From Bryobacterales bacterium (GTDB lineage: Bacteria > Acidobacteriota > Terriglobia > Bryobacterales > Bryobacteraceae), in contig JADZBH010000024.1 of the NCBI GenBank assembly GCA_020852175.1, positions 1 to 64,000 on the forward strand: DNA of 64,000 bases, given 5' to 3'. The position numbers and the translations under genes are program-made. Shown one piece after another: positions 17,846-27,800 of the stretch; within the stretch, counting starts at the first letter, position 1; each line of letters starts with the position of its first letter. The notes under the pieces were generated by a model. That model was not told where the DNA came from. It saw only the letters and a list, made by a program, of their open reading frames with translations, and searched no databases.

Positions 17846-18976
17846 TTGGCATCGGAAACGGAGCTGTTGCGACTGGCGCTGCTGGCCTATGAAGCGGCCA
17901 TGTCGCCAGAGTTGTGGGGCGGGTTCCTGAAGCGGTACATGGAACTGGTTTCCGCCGATGGAGCCATGCTTCAGGTTCATGACCTGGCCGCGCATGCATC
18001 GGTGATTCTGAGCGCGTTCGGCATCACGTCTCCTTTGAAGAAGTCCTATAACGAATACTTCTCGAAGCTGAATCTCTGGCGCGAGCGCGGCGGCTCGCTG
18101 TACGTCGCTGGAAGAGTGAACCTGGACCACGAGCAATGCACGCGTTCCGAGTTGGAACGCTCCGAATTCTATAACGACTGTCTGAAGCGCTTTGGAATCG
18201 CATATTCGATGGGAGCCGTGCTGGCCCGTGAAGGAGAGTCCGCTCCGACGATCACCAGTTTGCGCGGTCCAGGCAAGCGCGCGTTCGAGGAGACCGAGCG
18301 CAAGATCGCGCATTTCTTGTCGCCTCACCTGAGCCGCGCCTGGACCATCGCGAAACACCTGGACACGATCGAGGCGGGCGAGTCCGCTCTGGATAGCCTG
18401 CCTGTGGGCGCCGTCTTCGTGGCTTCCAACGGGAATATCCTTTACTGCAACCGCACCGCCGGGGAGATCCTGCGGAGCAATGACGGAATTTCGGTGCGCC
18501 ACGGCATGCTTTCGCCGTCAAACCGGCGCACGGAAGTCCAGTTCCGGAAGTTGATCGCGAGTGCGTTGCCTGGGTGCGAGGCGCCAGGTTCGGCAGCGAT
18601 CGCGATTCCACGTCCTTCCTTGCGCCGTGACTACCAGGTGGCCGTAGCGCCGCTGACCGGGCGGCTCCGGCCATTTGCCGGAATGACACGGCCCGAGGTG
18701 CTCGTGCTGATCAATGACCCGGAACCCAGGCAGGCCTCCGGCATGCAGGCTCTCATGCACCTGTACAAGCTAACGAGGAAGGAGACCGCCTTGGCCGCGA
18801 AGCTGTCGGAAGGCAAGACGTTGAAGGACGCGGCGGGGGAGTTGTCCATCACCTACGAAACCGCGCGCACGCATCTGCGGCGAATTTTCAGCAAGACCGG
18901 CACGGCGCGGCAGTCCGAGTTCCTGCTGCTGATTGCCCGGCTTCCGGTGGCCGGGGACGGAAACGGCCGTGGCTAG
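17846..18976 (+). CDS. LuxR-type helix-turn-helix regulator
   Basis: 376 residues, TTG start. The C-terminal 65 residues form a LuxR/FixJ-type DNA-binding domain (LTRKETALAAKLSEGKTLKDAAGELSI in segments, TARTHLRRIFSKTGTARQSE). The N-terminal 300 residues are a GAF/PAS-like sensor region (VGAVFVASNGNILYCNRTAGEIL near 190-215). No receiver domain is present. The next gene begins inside its last codons, so regulator and alpha/beta hydrolase are likely coupled. The ligand is unknown. Confidence 0.82.
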   Translation: MASETELLRLALLAYEAAMSPELWGGFLKRYMELVSADGAMLQVHDLAAHASVILSAFGITSPLKKSYNEYFSKLNLWRERGGSLYVAGRVNLDHEQCTRSELERSEFYNDCLKRFGIAYSMGAVLAREGESAPTITSLRGPGKRAFEETERKIAHFLSPHLSRAWTIAKHLDTIEAGESALDSLPVGAVFVASNGNILYCNRTAGEILRSNDGISVRHGMLSPSNRRTEVQFRKLIASALPGCEAPGSAAIAIPRPSLRRDYQVAVAPLTGRLRPFAGMTRPEVLVLINDPEPRQASGMQALMHLYKLTRKETALAAKLSEGKTLKDAAGELSITYETARTHLRRIFSKTGTARQSEFLLLIARLPVAGDGNGRG

Positions 18977-19682
18977 ATTCGTGCTGGTTCATGGATCCTG
19001 GCTGGGAGCCTGGTGCTGGCGCGGGATGATTCCGCGGCTTGCCTTGGGCGGTCATGAGGCCATGGCCTTCGATCTGCCCGGCCATGGCGCCGACCCGACT
19101 CCCGTGGAGGACGTGACGTTTTCGCGGTACGTCGAGAGCACTGTTCAAGCGATCCTGAGCGCGGACACCCCGGCGATTGTCGTGGGGCATAGCTTCGGCG
19201 GGGCGATTGCGCGGCAAGCGGCGGCGCGTGCGCCGGGCCGTGTGCGCTCGATTGTATCGGTGGCTTCCATCTGGCCGCCCGAGGGTGGCACGCTGCTCGG
19301 TTGTGTCGATGGTCTCGATCCCGACTATCTCGCCGAGATCCTTTGGGCTGAAGACCGCCGCAGCGCACGATTGTCGGAAGCTGGCGTCCGCCGGTTTGCC
19401 TTCTTCCGCTGCCCGCCAGCCGATATTGAATCGGCGCTGCCGCTGATGACGGCCGAACCGGTGGCGCCGTACGAAACCCCTCTCATTTTTCCTGAGTTGG
19501 AGATACCTCACTACTATGTGGAGTGCTTGCAGGACAGAGTCATTCCCATCGAGACGCAGCGGCGGATGCACGCAGGTTTTCCGGCTGGCCGCACCTACCA
19601 GTTGGACACCGATCACGGGCCGTTCTTCTCGGCGCCCGATGAGTTTGCCCGCCTGCTTGGCGGCATCGCCGGTCGCGATTGA
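18969..19682 (+). CDS. Alpha/beta hydrolase (esterase-like)
   Basis: 237 residues from the GTG at 18969 (VARFVLVHG), chosen because alignable sequence begins there; it overlaps the regulator by 8 bp. The oxyanion HGSW loop, nucleophile elbow GHSFGG (about 76), acid in CLQDRVIP and histidine in DTDHGPFFS complete the triad. It resembles the salicylate-methyl-esterase/EstC group of small esterases. The substrate is unknown; the linked regulator probably controls it. Confidence 0.85.
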   Translation: MARFVLVHGSWLGAWCWRGMIPRLALGGHEAMAFDLPGHGADPTPVEDVTFSRYVESTVQAILSADTPAIVVGHSFGGAIARQAAARAPGRVRSIVSVASIWPPEGGTLLGCVDGLDPDYLAEILWAEDRRSARLSEAGVRRFAFFRCPPADIESALPLMTAEPVAPYETPLIFPELEIPHYYVECLQDRVIPIETQRRMHAGFPAGRTYQLDTDHGPFFSAPDEFARLLGGIAGRD

Positions 19683-19723
19683 CACTACTCCATTTGGAGG
19701 ACGACTTCGGCCCCGGCAATCCG

Positions 19724-19729
19724 TAGAAT
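19724..19729 (+). promoter_or_regulatory. -10 element for a probably leaderless mRNA
   Basis: TAGAAT lies 7 bp before the ATG at 19737. Transcription would begin at or within one base of the start codon, and no Shine-Dalgarno sequence precedes that ATG. Inferred from sequence only. Confidence 0.35.
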
Positions 19730-19736
19730 TTGCGCT

Positions 19737-21395
19737 ATGCGGCGCATCCTCCACCTTTTGGTTCCGATTCTGTTCAGCCAGTTCGCGGCGGCACAAAACA
19801 CGATCGATTTCACTGGAAAGATCAACCTCAATGACGATACGCGGTCCACGAACCAGATGGCCCGCTCCCTGATGGGAACCGGCACGGTCGGCACGCTGGG
19901 CAAGGCGGCGCTGCAACTGACCTTTGTGCAAAACGAGTTGTCCGAGGATTACAGCGTGGGCGTTGGCCCCATCGCCGGCTCGCTTCTGTTGATATTCAAT
20001 AACCAGGATCAGATTCAGGTGAACTTCGGAGGCCAGCCTATTCAGGACCCCAACTTCACCACCATCATGGCGCCGGGAACCGTCAGCCCAAACAACAGCA
20101 GGGGCGTTTATTCCGGCGCCACCAGTGCGCCAGGCGCGATAAGGTTCACCTTCACGCGCACCTCGGTCTCACCGCTCCGCTACAACGTAAGCCTGACCGG
20201 ATCGGCTGTAGCCGGCGGGCAAACCGTGGTCCTCACGATCACGGAGGCGCCGGTCACTCTGGCGATTTCACAGGTGACGGTGGTCGATAACGACACCGGA
20301 ACCTGCGAGATACCGGCCCTGGGAAGTGGGACCCTGGCACTGAGGAGCCGCCCTGATAACAACAGGTGGGGCGGAGGCGGCAAGTTCATCGAGTTAGTCT
20401 TCTCTTGCTCGTTTTCAGAGAGCGATACGCTGCGAGGAATCCTCCTCATCACGGCGATAGACGAGAAGGCTGGCACGGTCGAGTTCGGGCCGGTCACCTT
20501 CGCCGGCTCGTCGGGCAGGTTTGCAGGCGCCGGCGGCACGGGGCAACTGACAAACCTGGTCGAGACCGCGGACGGCAAGGGGTCAGTAACCATCAGCGGT
20601 TCACTTACGCTGGCCGGCCCCGCAACGCCAATCATCACTTCGGTCACAACCCCCTACTGGCTTCCCAACCCGATGATCACGCAAAACGGTTGGATTCAGA
20701 TCAAAGGGACCAACCTCGTTCCAGCGTCCACGCCCGCGGGCGGCATGTTCTGGAGCGGCGCGCCTGAGTTTGCCCAGGGGCGGATGCCCACCGAGACCGG
20801 CGGAGTCGGCGTAACGGTGAATGGCAAGGCGGCTTATGTGTGGTGGTTCTGCAGCAAGGCGTCAACGCCCGCTTGCGCCGAAGACCAGATCAACGTTCTG
20901 ACCCCGCTTGACGACTACCTGGGCGTCGTGACCGTGGCGGTGAAGAACGGAACCGCATCGAGTGGTGCATTCCTGGCGAACAAGAGACCGATTACGCCAT
21001 CCATTCTGCGGTTCAGCGCGCGAGGCCACGCGGTGGCCACGCACCCCGACGGCCGGTTGTTGGGACCGTTGACGCTGTACCCGGGGCAATCTACTCCAGG
21101 CGCCCGCGGAGAGACTGTTTCGCTGTGGACTGTTGGCCTCGGGTTGCCCAAGACGGAGTTGGTTGCAGGTGCGTCGGCGCAAACCGGGTTGTTGCCGTTT
21201 ACGCCGGCCTGCTTCCTGGGGGGCGATTCCGTACAGGTGGCTGCGGCCTTGGTAAGTCCGGGCCTGTATCAACTGAATGTGACGATCCCCATGAACGCCA
21301 GCCCGGGAGACAACATTTTCTACTGCACGGCGCCTGAGAGTTGGACGCTTCCGGCGCTGATCGCGGTCGCGCCCGCGAGTGGGGCTACTCGATAG
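19737..21395 (+). CDS. Secreted protein with Solibacter-type C-terminal domain
   Basis: 552 residues. Signal peptide 1-20 (LVPILFSQFAAA). The region to about 300 is beta-rich, with alternating hydrophobic strands and little similarity that I recognise. Residues 300-550 are of the TIGR03437 type: NGWIQIKGTNLVP, GVTVNGKAAYVWW, DQINVLTPLDD, YPGQSTPGARGETVSLW, GLYQLNVTIPMNASPGD. This is the second such protein in the window. It may be an adhesin or surface protein. The final 11 bp overlap the convergent glycosidase gene. Confidence 0.78.
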   Translation: MRRILHLLVPILFSQFAAAQNTIDFTGKINLNDDTRSTNQMARSLMGTGTVGTLGKAALQLTFVQNELSEDYSVGVGPIAGSLLLIFNNQDQIQVNFGGQPIQDPNFTTIMAPGTVSPNNSRGVYSGATSAPGAIRFTFTRTSVSPLRYNVSLTGSAVAGGQTVVLTITEAPVTLAISQVTVVDNDTGTCEIPALGSGTLALRSRPDNNRWGGGGKFIELVFSCSFSESDTLRGILLITAIDEKAGTVEFGPVTFAGSSGRFAGAGGTGQLTNLVETADGKGSVTISGSLTLAGPATPIITSVTTPYWLPNPMITQNGWIQIKGTNLVPASTPAGGMFWSGAPEFAQGRMPTETGGVGVTVNGKAAYVWWFCSKASTPACAEDQINVLTPLDDYLGVVTVAVKNGTASSGAFLANKRPITPSILRFSARGHAVATHPDGRLLGPLTLYPGQSTPGARGETVSLWTVGLGLPKTELVAGASAQTGLLPFTPACFLGGDSVQVAAALVSPGLYQLNVTIPMNASPGDNIFYCTAPESWTLPALIAVAPASGATR

Positions 21396-22773
21396 GGATC
21401 CGGAACGAGTAGGCGTACTTACAAGGCGGAGTTCCCGCGGGCGGATCGATGACCAGCCGGCCGCCGTCCTGTCTCCAGGTAAGATCCCGGTCAATGCCCA
21501 CCATTCGGATTTTCGCACCCGGCTTCGGCCTTACACCGGGTATCGAGATGCTGGTCTCGGGCCATCCGTAGTGAATCGCGTAAAGCGTGCCGCCCTTGCG
21601 CGTGTAATAGAGGGGCCCCGTGCCCCGCGCGACTTTCACGGACTCCTCGAACTGCCACCACCATGTATTCGCGCCCTTCGGCATGGTAGACTTCACGGGC
21701 AACCGCACCATGCGCGCGGCTGGCGTACCGTAGGGCCGAGTGCCGTAGATGGCCTCTCCGTTCACCTTCAGCCAGGCTCCAATTTCGCGCATGTTCTCCC
21801 ACGACTGTTTGGTGTTGTCCATCTGCACCAGCCACACCCCGCCTTTACTGATGGTATCGAGCATGATGAGCATCAGATCGGGAACCGGCTTGTACTGCCA
21901 GGCCCACTTTTTCCCCGTCATCTTGTGGACGCCGAACTCGTTAATCCAGCAGGTCCACTGGTTGCGGAGAATATCCCAATTGATCCAGGGTTTGGGCGAA
22001 ATGCCGTCCACAGTGAAACTCTCATGGTCCACCAAATCGCCGAACTCGCCGGTCTCCTGCTTGTCCGTGCCCAGGTCGTCGTTTACCCAGACCTGTTTTC
22101 CTATCCTGTCCGCCCAGTTGTAATACCAGGCGAGAAACTCGGCCGACCGGAAGTAAGACGATGAAGCCTGGCAACCATCGAAGAAGACGAAATCGGACTC
22201 CACCTTCTCCACTTCGGCGGCGAGCCTCTTATGGAACCACGGCACATAGCCGGGGTCGCCGATGGCGGGCAGTTTCTCGCGGTGCAGCAGGTTGTAATGC
22301 ACGCCTACCTTCAGGCCCTGGCGACGGGCGGCATCCACCTCGGCCTGCTCCATCAGAAGGCCTTCGGTGCCGGGGTATGCGGCGGAGAGCATCGAAACCA
22401 CGAATCGCGCACCCAGTTCCTTGTACTGAGCCAACACCGCGTCCGGATCCTTCACCGGCTCGTTGACCCAGACATAAGGAAGCTTCCCGACTAAGGCAAA
22501 CTGCTTCAACAACTCCTGCGCGTTGGCTTCCGGCGCCGGACTGCCCAGTTCCCGATACCGTTCCGCGGACCGGCCCCAATGCCAGTTCTGGTAATCGTCG
22601 AGATTCATCGGCTCTCCCACATACTGGATCCCGATCTTCGCATCGAGAATCCAGTCAGGAGCCTTGTGACGGTTCAGCACCTGCCAGTCCGGCGTCCACT
22701 TACCGGCCGTCTGGGCCAGTCCTGAAACAGGCAGCGCCAGCGCCGTGAGCAATAACACACTATAACGATTCAT
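21385..22773 (-). CDS. Secreted GH29-like (alpha-L-fucosidase family) glycosidase
   Basis: 462 residues with a signal peptide (LLTALALPVSGLAQ). The order of GH29 landmarks is recognisable: AKIGIQYVGEP for the usual G-x-F-x-HWG, LGARFVVSMLSAAYPGT for AKYVVLTAKHHDGF, GLKVGVHYNLL for GLKFGIYYS, and FVFFDG for the nucleophile WFDG (Asp near 196). However, the HWG and HH substrate histidines are replaced (YVG, AA). Either specificity has changed or activity is lost. It is the last gene of the GntR-controlled operon, 97 bp behind the SDR gene. Exo-fucosidase is the default family guess; I would not name the sugar. Confidence 0.6.
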   Translation of the reverse strand: MNRYSVLLLTALALPVSGLAQTAGKWTPDWQVLNRHKAPDWILDAKIGIQYVGEPMNLDDYQNWHWGRSAERYRELGSPAPEANAQELLKQFALVGKLPYVWVNEPVKDPDAVLAQYKELGARFVVSMLSAAYPGTEGLLMEQAEVDAARRQGLKVGVHYNLLHREKLPAIGDPGYVPWFHKRLAAEVEKVESDFVFFDGCQASSSYFRSAEFLAWYYNWADRIGKQVWVNDDLGTDKQETGEFGDLVDHESFTVDGISPKPWINWDILRNQWTCWINEFGVHKMTGKKWAWQYKPVPDLMLIMLDTISKGGVWLVQMDNTKQSWENMREIGAWLKVNGEAIYGTRPYGTPAARMVRLPVKSTMPKGANTWWWQFEESVKVARGTGPLYYTRKGGTLYAIHYGWPETSISIPGVRPKPGAKIRMVGIDRDLTWRQDGGRLVIDPPAGTPPCKYAYSFRIPIE

Positions 22774-22778
22774 GCGAG

Positions 22779-22870
22779 TTAGTCCTCGTTCGTATTGAAA
22801 AACATCTCCGCCGCGTGGCCGCCCAGAATGCAGCCGCGCTCCGGTCGATCCATGGCCATCATGGCGTCCG
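22779..22870 (-). pseudogene. C-terminal scrap of an amidohydrolase
   Basis: Between the SDR stop and the glycosidase start, one frame reads DAMMAMDRPERGCILGG followed by HAAEMFFNTNED and a stop. The pattern 'pe.R..ILGGNA..LF' is the usual end of amidohydrolase-2 (COG2159/COG3618) lactonases and decarboxylases. Only about 30 codons survive, and upstream the frame runs into the SDR. I read it as the tail of a deleted gene. Lactonases of this family normally accompany the dehydrogenase and dehydratase found here. Confidence 0.45.
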
Positions 22871-23629
22871 CTACGTCATCAGAAAGCCGCCGGTCACGTT
22901 GAGGCTCTGTCCCGTCATGGCGCTGGATTGCTCGCTGGCAAGGAACAACGCTACGTTGGCGACCTCTTCCGGGTCGATGAAACGCTTCATGGGAGCGCTC
23001 AGCCGCCAGTCTTCGGCAACGTCGCTGGCGTTTCTTCCTTCCACCCGCGCATGGCATTCCATGACCTCGTCCAGATGAGGCGTCGGCACGGGTCCGGGCA
23101 GCACCGCGTTCACGCGAATGCCGCAGGTGGCTGTTTCGAGCGCGAGCGTTTGGGTGAGCCCGAGCATCGCCCATTTGGTGGCCACGTAACAGCCGCGATA
23201 CGGCAGTCCGCGCCGCGCCACGTTGGAGGCGATGTTCACGATCGATCCTGAACGCTGCTCCATCATCTTTTTCACCGCCTCGCGCGAGCACAGCATGGCG
23301 GAGGTCAGATTCACAGCGAACGTGCGGTCCCACTCGGCGCGGTCCATGTCCACGATCTTCTTCACCGGACCGTAGACACCGGCGTTGTTCACCAGAATGT
23401 CCAGCCGGCCGATGACGGAGAACAGACGGACTATCTGCTCCTCGTCGGCCAGGTCGGCCATGTGTACATCAGGCTTGGCGCCACACGCGCGCAGCGCTTC
23501 GATCTTCTCCGATTTCACTTCCAGGTCCGCGATGATGATGTGGCAGCCTTCGCGGGCGAATCGGCACGCGATGGCATGGCCAATCCCACGACCTCCGCCA
23601 GTGATCAGGGCGGTCTTGTTCTTCAGCAT
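22871..23629 (-). CDS. Short-chain dehydrogenase/reductase
   Basis: 252 residues from the ATG at 23629 (MLKNKTALITGG); a longer frame continues upstream but overlaps the enolase gene. Cofactor loop GGGRGIG (about 12), NNAG (about 88), catalytic S, Y and K within NIASN... and YVATKWAM. Asp in ADLEVKSE at the end of beta-2 favours NAD. It is likely a sugar or hydroxy-acid dehydrogenase in the operon's oxidative pathway. It overlaps the enolase gene by 7 bp. Confidence 0.9.
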   Translation of the reverse strand: MLKNKTALITGGGRGIGHAIACRFAREGCHIIIADLEVKSEKIEALRACGAKPDVHMADLADEEQIVRLFSVIGRLDILVNNAGVYGPVKKIVDMDRAEWDRTFAVNLTSAMLCSREAVKKMMEQRSGSIVNIASNVARRGLPYRGCYVATKWAMLGLTQTLALETATCGIRVNAVLPGPVPTPHLDEVMECHARVEGRNASDVAEDWRLSAPMKRFIDPEEVANVALFLASEQSSAMTGQSLNVTGGFLMT

Positions 23630-24840
23630 TCGGCTCCTCGTGCCGCCATGGGAGCGGCGTTCGCATAATGCTCCAACACGTCCTCCCTGACGCGGATGCC
23701 CAAGCCCGGGCCCGCCGGGATGGCCACACTGCCCCCCACGCACCGGATCGGGTCTTCCAGCAAATCGTCGCGCAGCGGGTTGTAATTCCGGTCGAATTCG
23801 ATCACCGGCTCATTCTGCATGGGTACGGGATGGGCGGTGTGCGGGAACGGCGGCAGCGCGGCCAGCGCGTGTAGCGCAGCGGCCAGAGCCACGCCGGATC
23901 CCCAGACGTGCGGCACCGTCCAGACGCCGAAGCTATCGGCCAGTGCGACGATCCTCTGCCATTCGCTGAATCCCCCCGCCACGCACAAGTCCGGCTGCGC
24001 GATATCGACGCAGCCCCTTGTGATCAGGTCGCGGAAACCGTAACGCGTGTACTCGCACTCGCCGCCCGCGATGGGCACGCTGGTGGAATTCCGGACACGG
24101 CGGTATCCTTCGCGATCCTCGGGCGGCACCGGTTCCTCGAACCAGCGCACATTGTGGCGTTCGAGTCCGCGCGCCATGTGCACGGCGGTCATTGCGTTGT
24201 AGGCGTGATTGGCGTCCACCAGAAGCGTACACTCCGGTCCAATGGCTTCGCGCACGGCGGCCACGCGTTCCCAGTCGTCCTCCACGCGCAGCAGACCAAC
24301 TTTCATCTTCAACATCCGGAAGCCTGCCTCGCGGTAAGACTTCGCCTCTTCCGCCAGGCCGGCCAGAGTGGAGCGGTGATCAAGGTGGTTGCCGCCGCGG
24401 TAATAGCAACCGGTGGCATAAGACGGCACGCTATCGCGAAACGCGCCGCCCAGCAGGCGGCTGACCGGCACTCCCAGAGCCTGCCCGGCAATGTCCCACA
24501 GCGCGATATCGATGGCGCTCAGAGCCTCGATATAGGGACCCTTCTGGCCGTAGTCCCGCGTGGCGGCGTAGAGTTCCAGGCTGATGCGGCCATGATCCAG
24601 CGGATTCTTGCCCGTGATGAGTGGAACCAGCACATGGTTGATGCAACTGGCCACAGGTTCCGGCGGTCCGTACTGGCCGCCTTCGCCCCAGCCGTGAATC
24701 CCTTCGTCGGTTTCCACCCGGACAAGTAGACTATTCCGTTCCGGAAACGCGCATTGCGAGGATAGGAACCGTTGCTGGCCCAACGGCACCCGCACGATGA
24801 TGGTATCGACCTTTGTGATTCTCATGCTCTTATTCGTCAC
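23623..24840 (-). CDS. Enolase-superfamily acid-sugar dehydratase (mandelate racemase subgroup)
   Basis: 405 residues (or 400 from MRITKV). Capping domain, then a barrel with the KMKVG base pair (about 166-170), metal ligands in DANHAY, EEPVPPED and GGECEY, and the catalytic His in PHVWGSG. These are the mandelate-racemase-subgroup residues, so dehydration of a sugar acid such as L-fuconate, galactonate or rhamnonate is the likely reaction; the exact acid cannot be told by eye. The neighbours (SDR, glycosidase, TonB receptor) support a sugar-acid catabolic role. It starts 6 bp after the TonB receptor gene's stop. Confidence 0.85.
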   Translation of the reverse strand: MTNKSMRITKVDTIIVRVPLGQQRFLSSQCAFPERNSLLVRVETDEGIHGWGEGGQYGPPEPVASCINHVLVPLITGKNPLDHGRISLELYAATRDYGQKGPYIEALSAIDIALWDIAGQALGVPVSRLLGGAFRDSVPSYATGCYYRGGNHLDHRSTLAGLAEEAKSYREAGFRMLKMKVGLLRVEDDWERVAAVREAIGPECTLLVDANHAYNAMTAVHMARGLERHNVRWFEEPVPPEDREGYRRVRNSTSVPIAGGECEYTRYGFRDLITRGCVDIAQPDLCVAGGFSEWQRIVALADSFGVWTVPHVWGSGVALAAALHALAALPPFPHTAHPVPMQNEPVIEFDRNYNPLRDDLLEDPIRCVGGSVAIPAGPGLGIRVREDVLEHYANAAPMAARGAEC

Positions 24841-24846
24841 GCTGCA

Positions 24847-27800
24847 TCAGAACAGCAGTTTCAATCCCCAATAAATCTCACGCTCGCTGGCGGTCCTGTT
24901 GATGGTGCCGAACAGCGAGTTCACTGGCGTGGTGTTCGGCGCCATGAACTGCGGATGATTCAGGGCATTGACCGCCATCATCATGAAGCGTAGCCGGATC
25001 CCTTCACGGATGCGGAAATATTTGAACCCGGAGAGTTGAAAATTGTTGATACCGTCGGCGCGGATGCCGTTGAACTGGCTCGGGAACGCGCGAAGATTCG
25101 ATGCCAATTGTTCCTGCGCCTTCCGGTTGAAACCGGCGCCCGTATTGAACCACCGTTCCACGCGGCGTTCGCCGCGCGGCAGTTCGATATCGTGCAGGTC
25201 GCCATTGAAAATGGCATTGCCGAAGCCCAACGGCGCGCCCGTCTGGCCTTCGTAGAAGCCCTGAACCTGCCAGCCGCCCAATAGGCCGCCCGTCAGCCCT
25301 CTCGCGTTGCTGAGCAGGGCCTTGCCCTGGCCAACCGGCAGTTCATAAATGGCGGAGAACACGAACCGGTGCGTGCGGTCGTCCGGCGAAATTACTTTTT
25401 CGGGCCTGGCGTCGGCCGGGTTCAAATAGCTGGTCGCATCCATGTATTTCGAGTAATTCCAGGAAGCCTGGAAGGTCAGCCCGCCGCTCATGCGCTTTTC
25501 CAACTGAGTTTGTAGTGAGTGGAAGTAGGAGTACCCGTTGGGCAGACTTGCCGTGACGGAACCAAACTGCGGGATAGGGCTTAATAAGTTGCCGCGGCTG
25601 ATCGTCTGATTCCCCAGTCCTGTTCCCACGAAATCTTGAATTCCGAAGAACGGGTTCGGCACCTGGGCGGTCAGGAAGTCGATGGCGGATTGGTCGCGGT
25701 AGGGAAGCTTCGAAAGATACTGTGCCGGCATGGCGCTGAACTCGCGTGACGCGGCCAGCTTTGTGCCGCGATTGCCCACATACGACGTTTCCAGCAGAAT
25801 GCGCCCGGGAAGTTCCCGCTGAACGGAAAGAGACCACCTCTGCATGTACAGGTTCAGTGGTTTGGTATCGAAGAAACTGGCCGTGCGGCCGAGGAAGGTC
25901 GCCAGCCCGCCGGAAGCGCCCGGAGGAACCTGCAATCCGAATGGGAACGGATTCGCAAGGTTCGCCTGGTAGGTCTGTCCGTTGTCGATGGATGCGATAA
26001 GATTTGTCGACTGGTTGAACCCGCCCTGGTTGACGTCCTGCCGGTCGATGCCCAGCATATCGTAGAAAAAGCCATAGCCCGCGCGAATCACCGTCTTCGG
26101 GTTCCACTGCCACGCGATGCCGATGCGAGGCGCGAAATTGTTCTTATCGGCGCTCCACAGGGCGCGTGGTTGGCCGCCCACGCCGGCGAAGGTCAAGCCT
26201 CCTGGTACGCGAAATTGGTCCACAGGCAGTTCCGGAATCGGGTTTCTGGCGTAATTCGCCTTGGCCTGCGCGGCGATCGGGCTTTCCGCGCCAAAGTCAA
26301 AGCCGCGAATGGAACGGTTATATCTCTCCGTGGTCGGTCCTTCGTATTCGTAACGCAAGCCCACATTGACGGTCAGGCGCTGGCTCACGCGCCAATCGTC
26401 CTGAACGAAGAAGCCTCCGAACGTGGACCGCTGCGCGCGCGAAGCGTTGATATTGATCGCACCTCCGGTGGGTATGCCCATCAACAGCGCCGCCAGCCCT
26501 TGCCCGATGGGCGCCACGGGTGAGTTGTCCAACGGGCCGCGGGTATAGGTCTGGGCAAACGTCAGTGAAGGCGATACGTTGCCATAGTTATACCCGTTCT
26601 CCTGCATGATGCGGACATCGGTTCCGAACCGGATGCTATGACTGCCCGCGATCCGGGTCACTGTGGCGCCTAGGTTGTGGTAATAAGTCTTGGTATCGTC
26701 TCCGCCGTTGTGGCCCAGGTTCGTATATCCCGCGCTGTCGATGTTCATCAGCGGAAAAGTCATGCCGCCTGGGTTGTTCTTGCTGCGAATGTCGTTCACC
26801 AGGCTTTGTGGGAAACCCAATGAGGTCAGGTCGAAACCCTGTGACCCGCGGTAGTTGAGCGTATTCTGGTAATTGAAGCCATAGCGGATGTTGAGAAGCA
26901 GTTCAGGGCTGAACACGTAGACATCGTCCAGGACGCCGCCCCAGCCGGTTCTGTCGATCAGGTTCTGGGTCACCGAGGAATCCAGGGTTTTGCTCTGTTG
27001 ATCGAATTGGGCATGGCTCAGTCGGGCGAAGAACCTGTGCTTGTCACTAAAGACATGATCGACGCGGCTCATCACGTTCCTGTTCCAAAATTCCCAATTG
27101 CGGAATACCGTGAAGTAGTTCTGGCGGCCGTCTATGGTACCCGGCTGGTTGGGGTCGGGGTAGTAACCCAATAACTTCTGTCCGACCGGGTCCAGGCGGC
27201 TCTTCGGAATGATATTGCCCGGCAGGGGCTGTCTTTGGAACCTGCCTTTCTGGGCGGCAGGCACGGTGGTGAGTGGATCGTAGATCTGGTAGGCGGATCC
27301 GGCGGCCAGTAATTCAGAAAGGTTTCCCTGCTTCTTTGCGGCGGAGGGGACGGTATAGGTAGCGCCGGGCTCATTCCAATTGTTGGTCCGCTCGTATCCG
27401 AAGCTCCAAAAGGTCTTATTGGTTCCGTTGTAGAGTTTCGGGATGATCAGCGGTCCGGTGGCCGTTCCGCCCAGGATTCGCCGTTGTTTCGCGGTTTCCG
27501 TCTTGGCCTTCTTTTCCGGTGTAAGCGGTCCCGTGAGCGGATCGTAGAGATAGTAATTGGTGAACCATGGCGTCGCGGCCCACTGTGCCTCCTGGGAGTA
27601 AAACGTGCCATGCAGTTCATTGGTGCCGGACTTCGTGCTCAGGTTCGTGATCGCGCCGGCGGCATGCCCCAGGCTTGCATCGTAAGCGGACGTGTTGACC
27701 TTCATCTCCTGCACCAGGTCCCTCGGTGGGGCGAACACCACGTTCCGCTGGGCCATGTTCGATGTTCCGTCCACCAGAACTTCACTCATATTCGTGGTGC

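Noticed and set aside
22779-23333. A full 184-codon gene ending in the amidohydrolase-like tail
   Set aside because: Upstream of about 22880 this frame lies inside the intact SDR gene and reads as Arg-rich shadow; only the last 30 codons look real.
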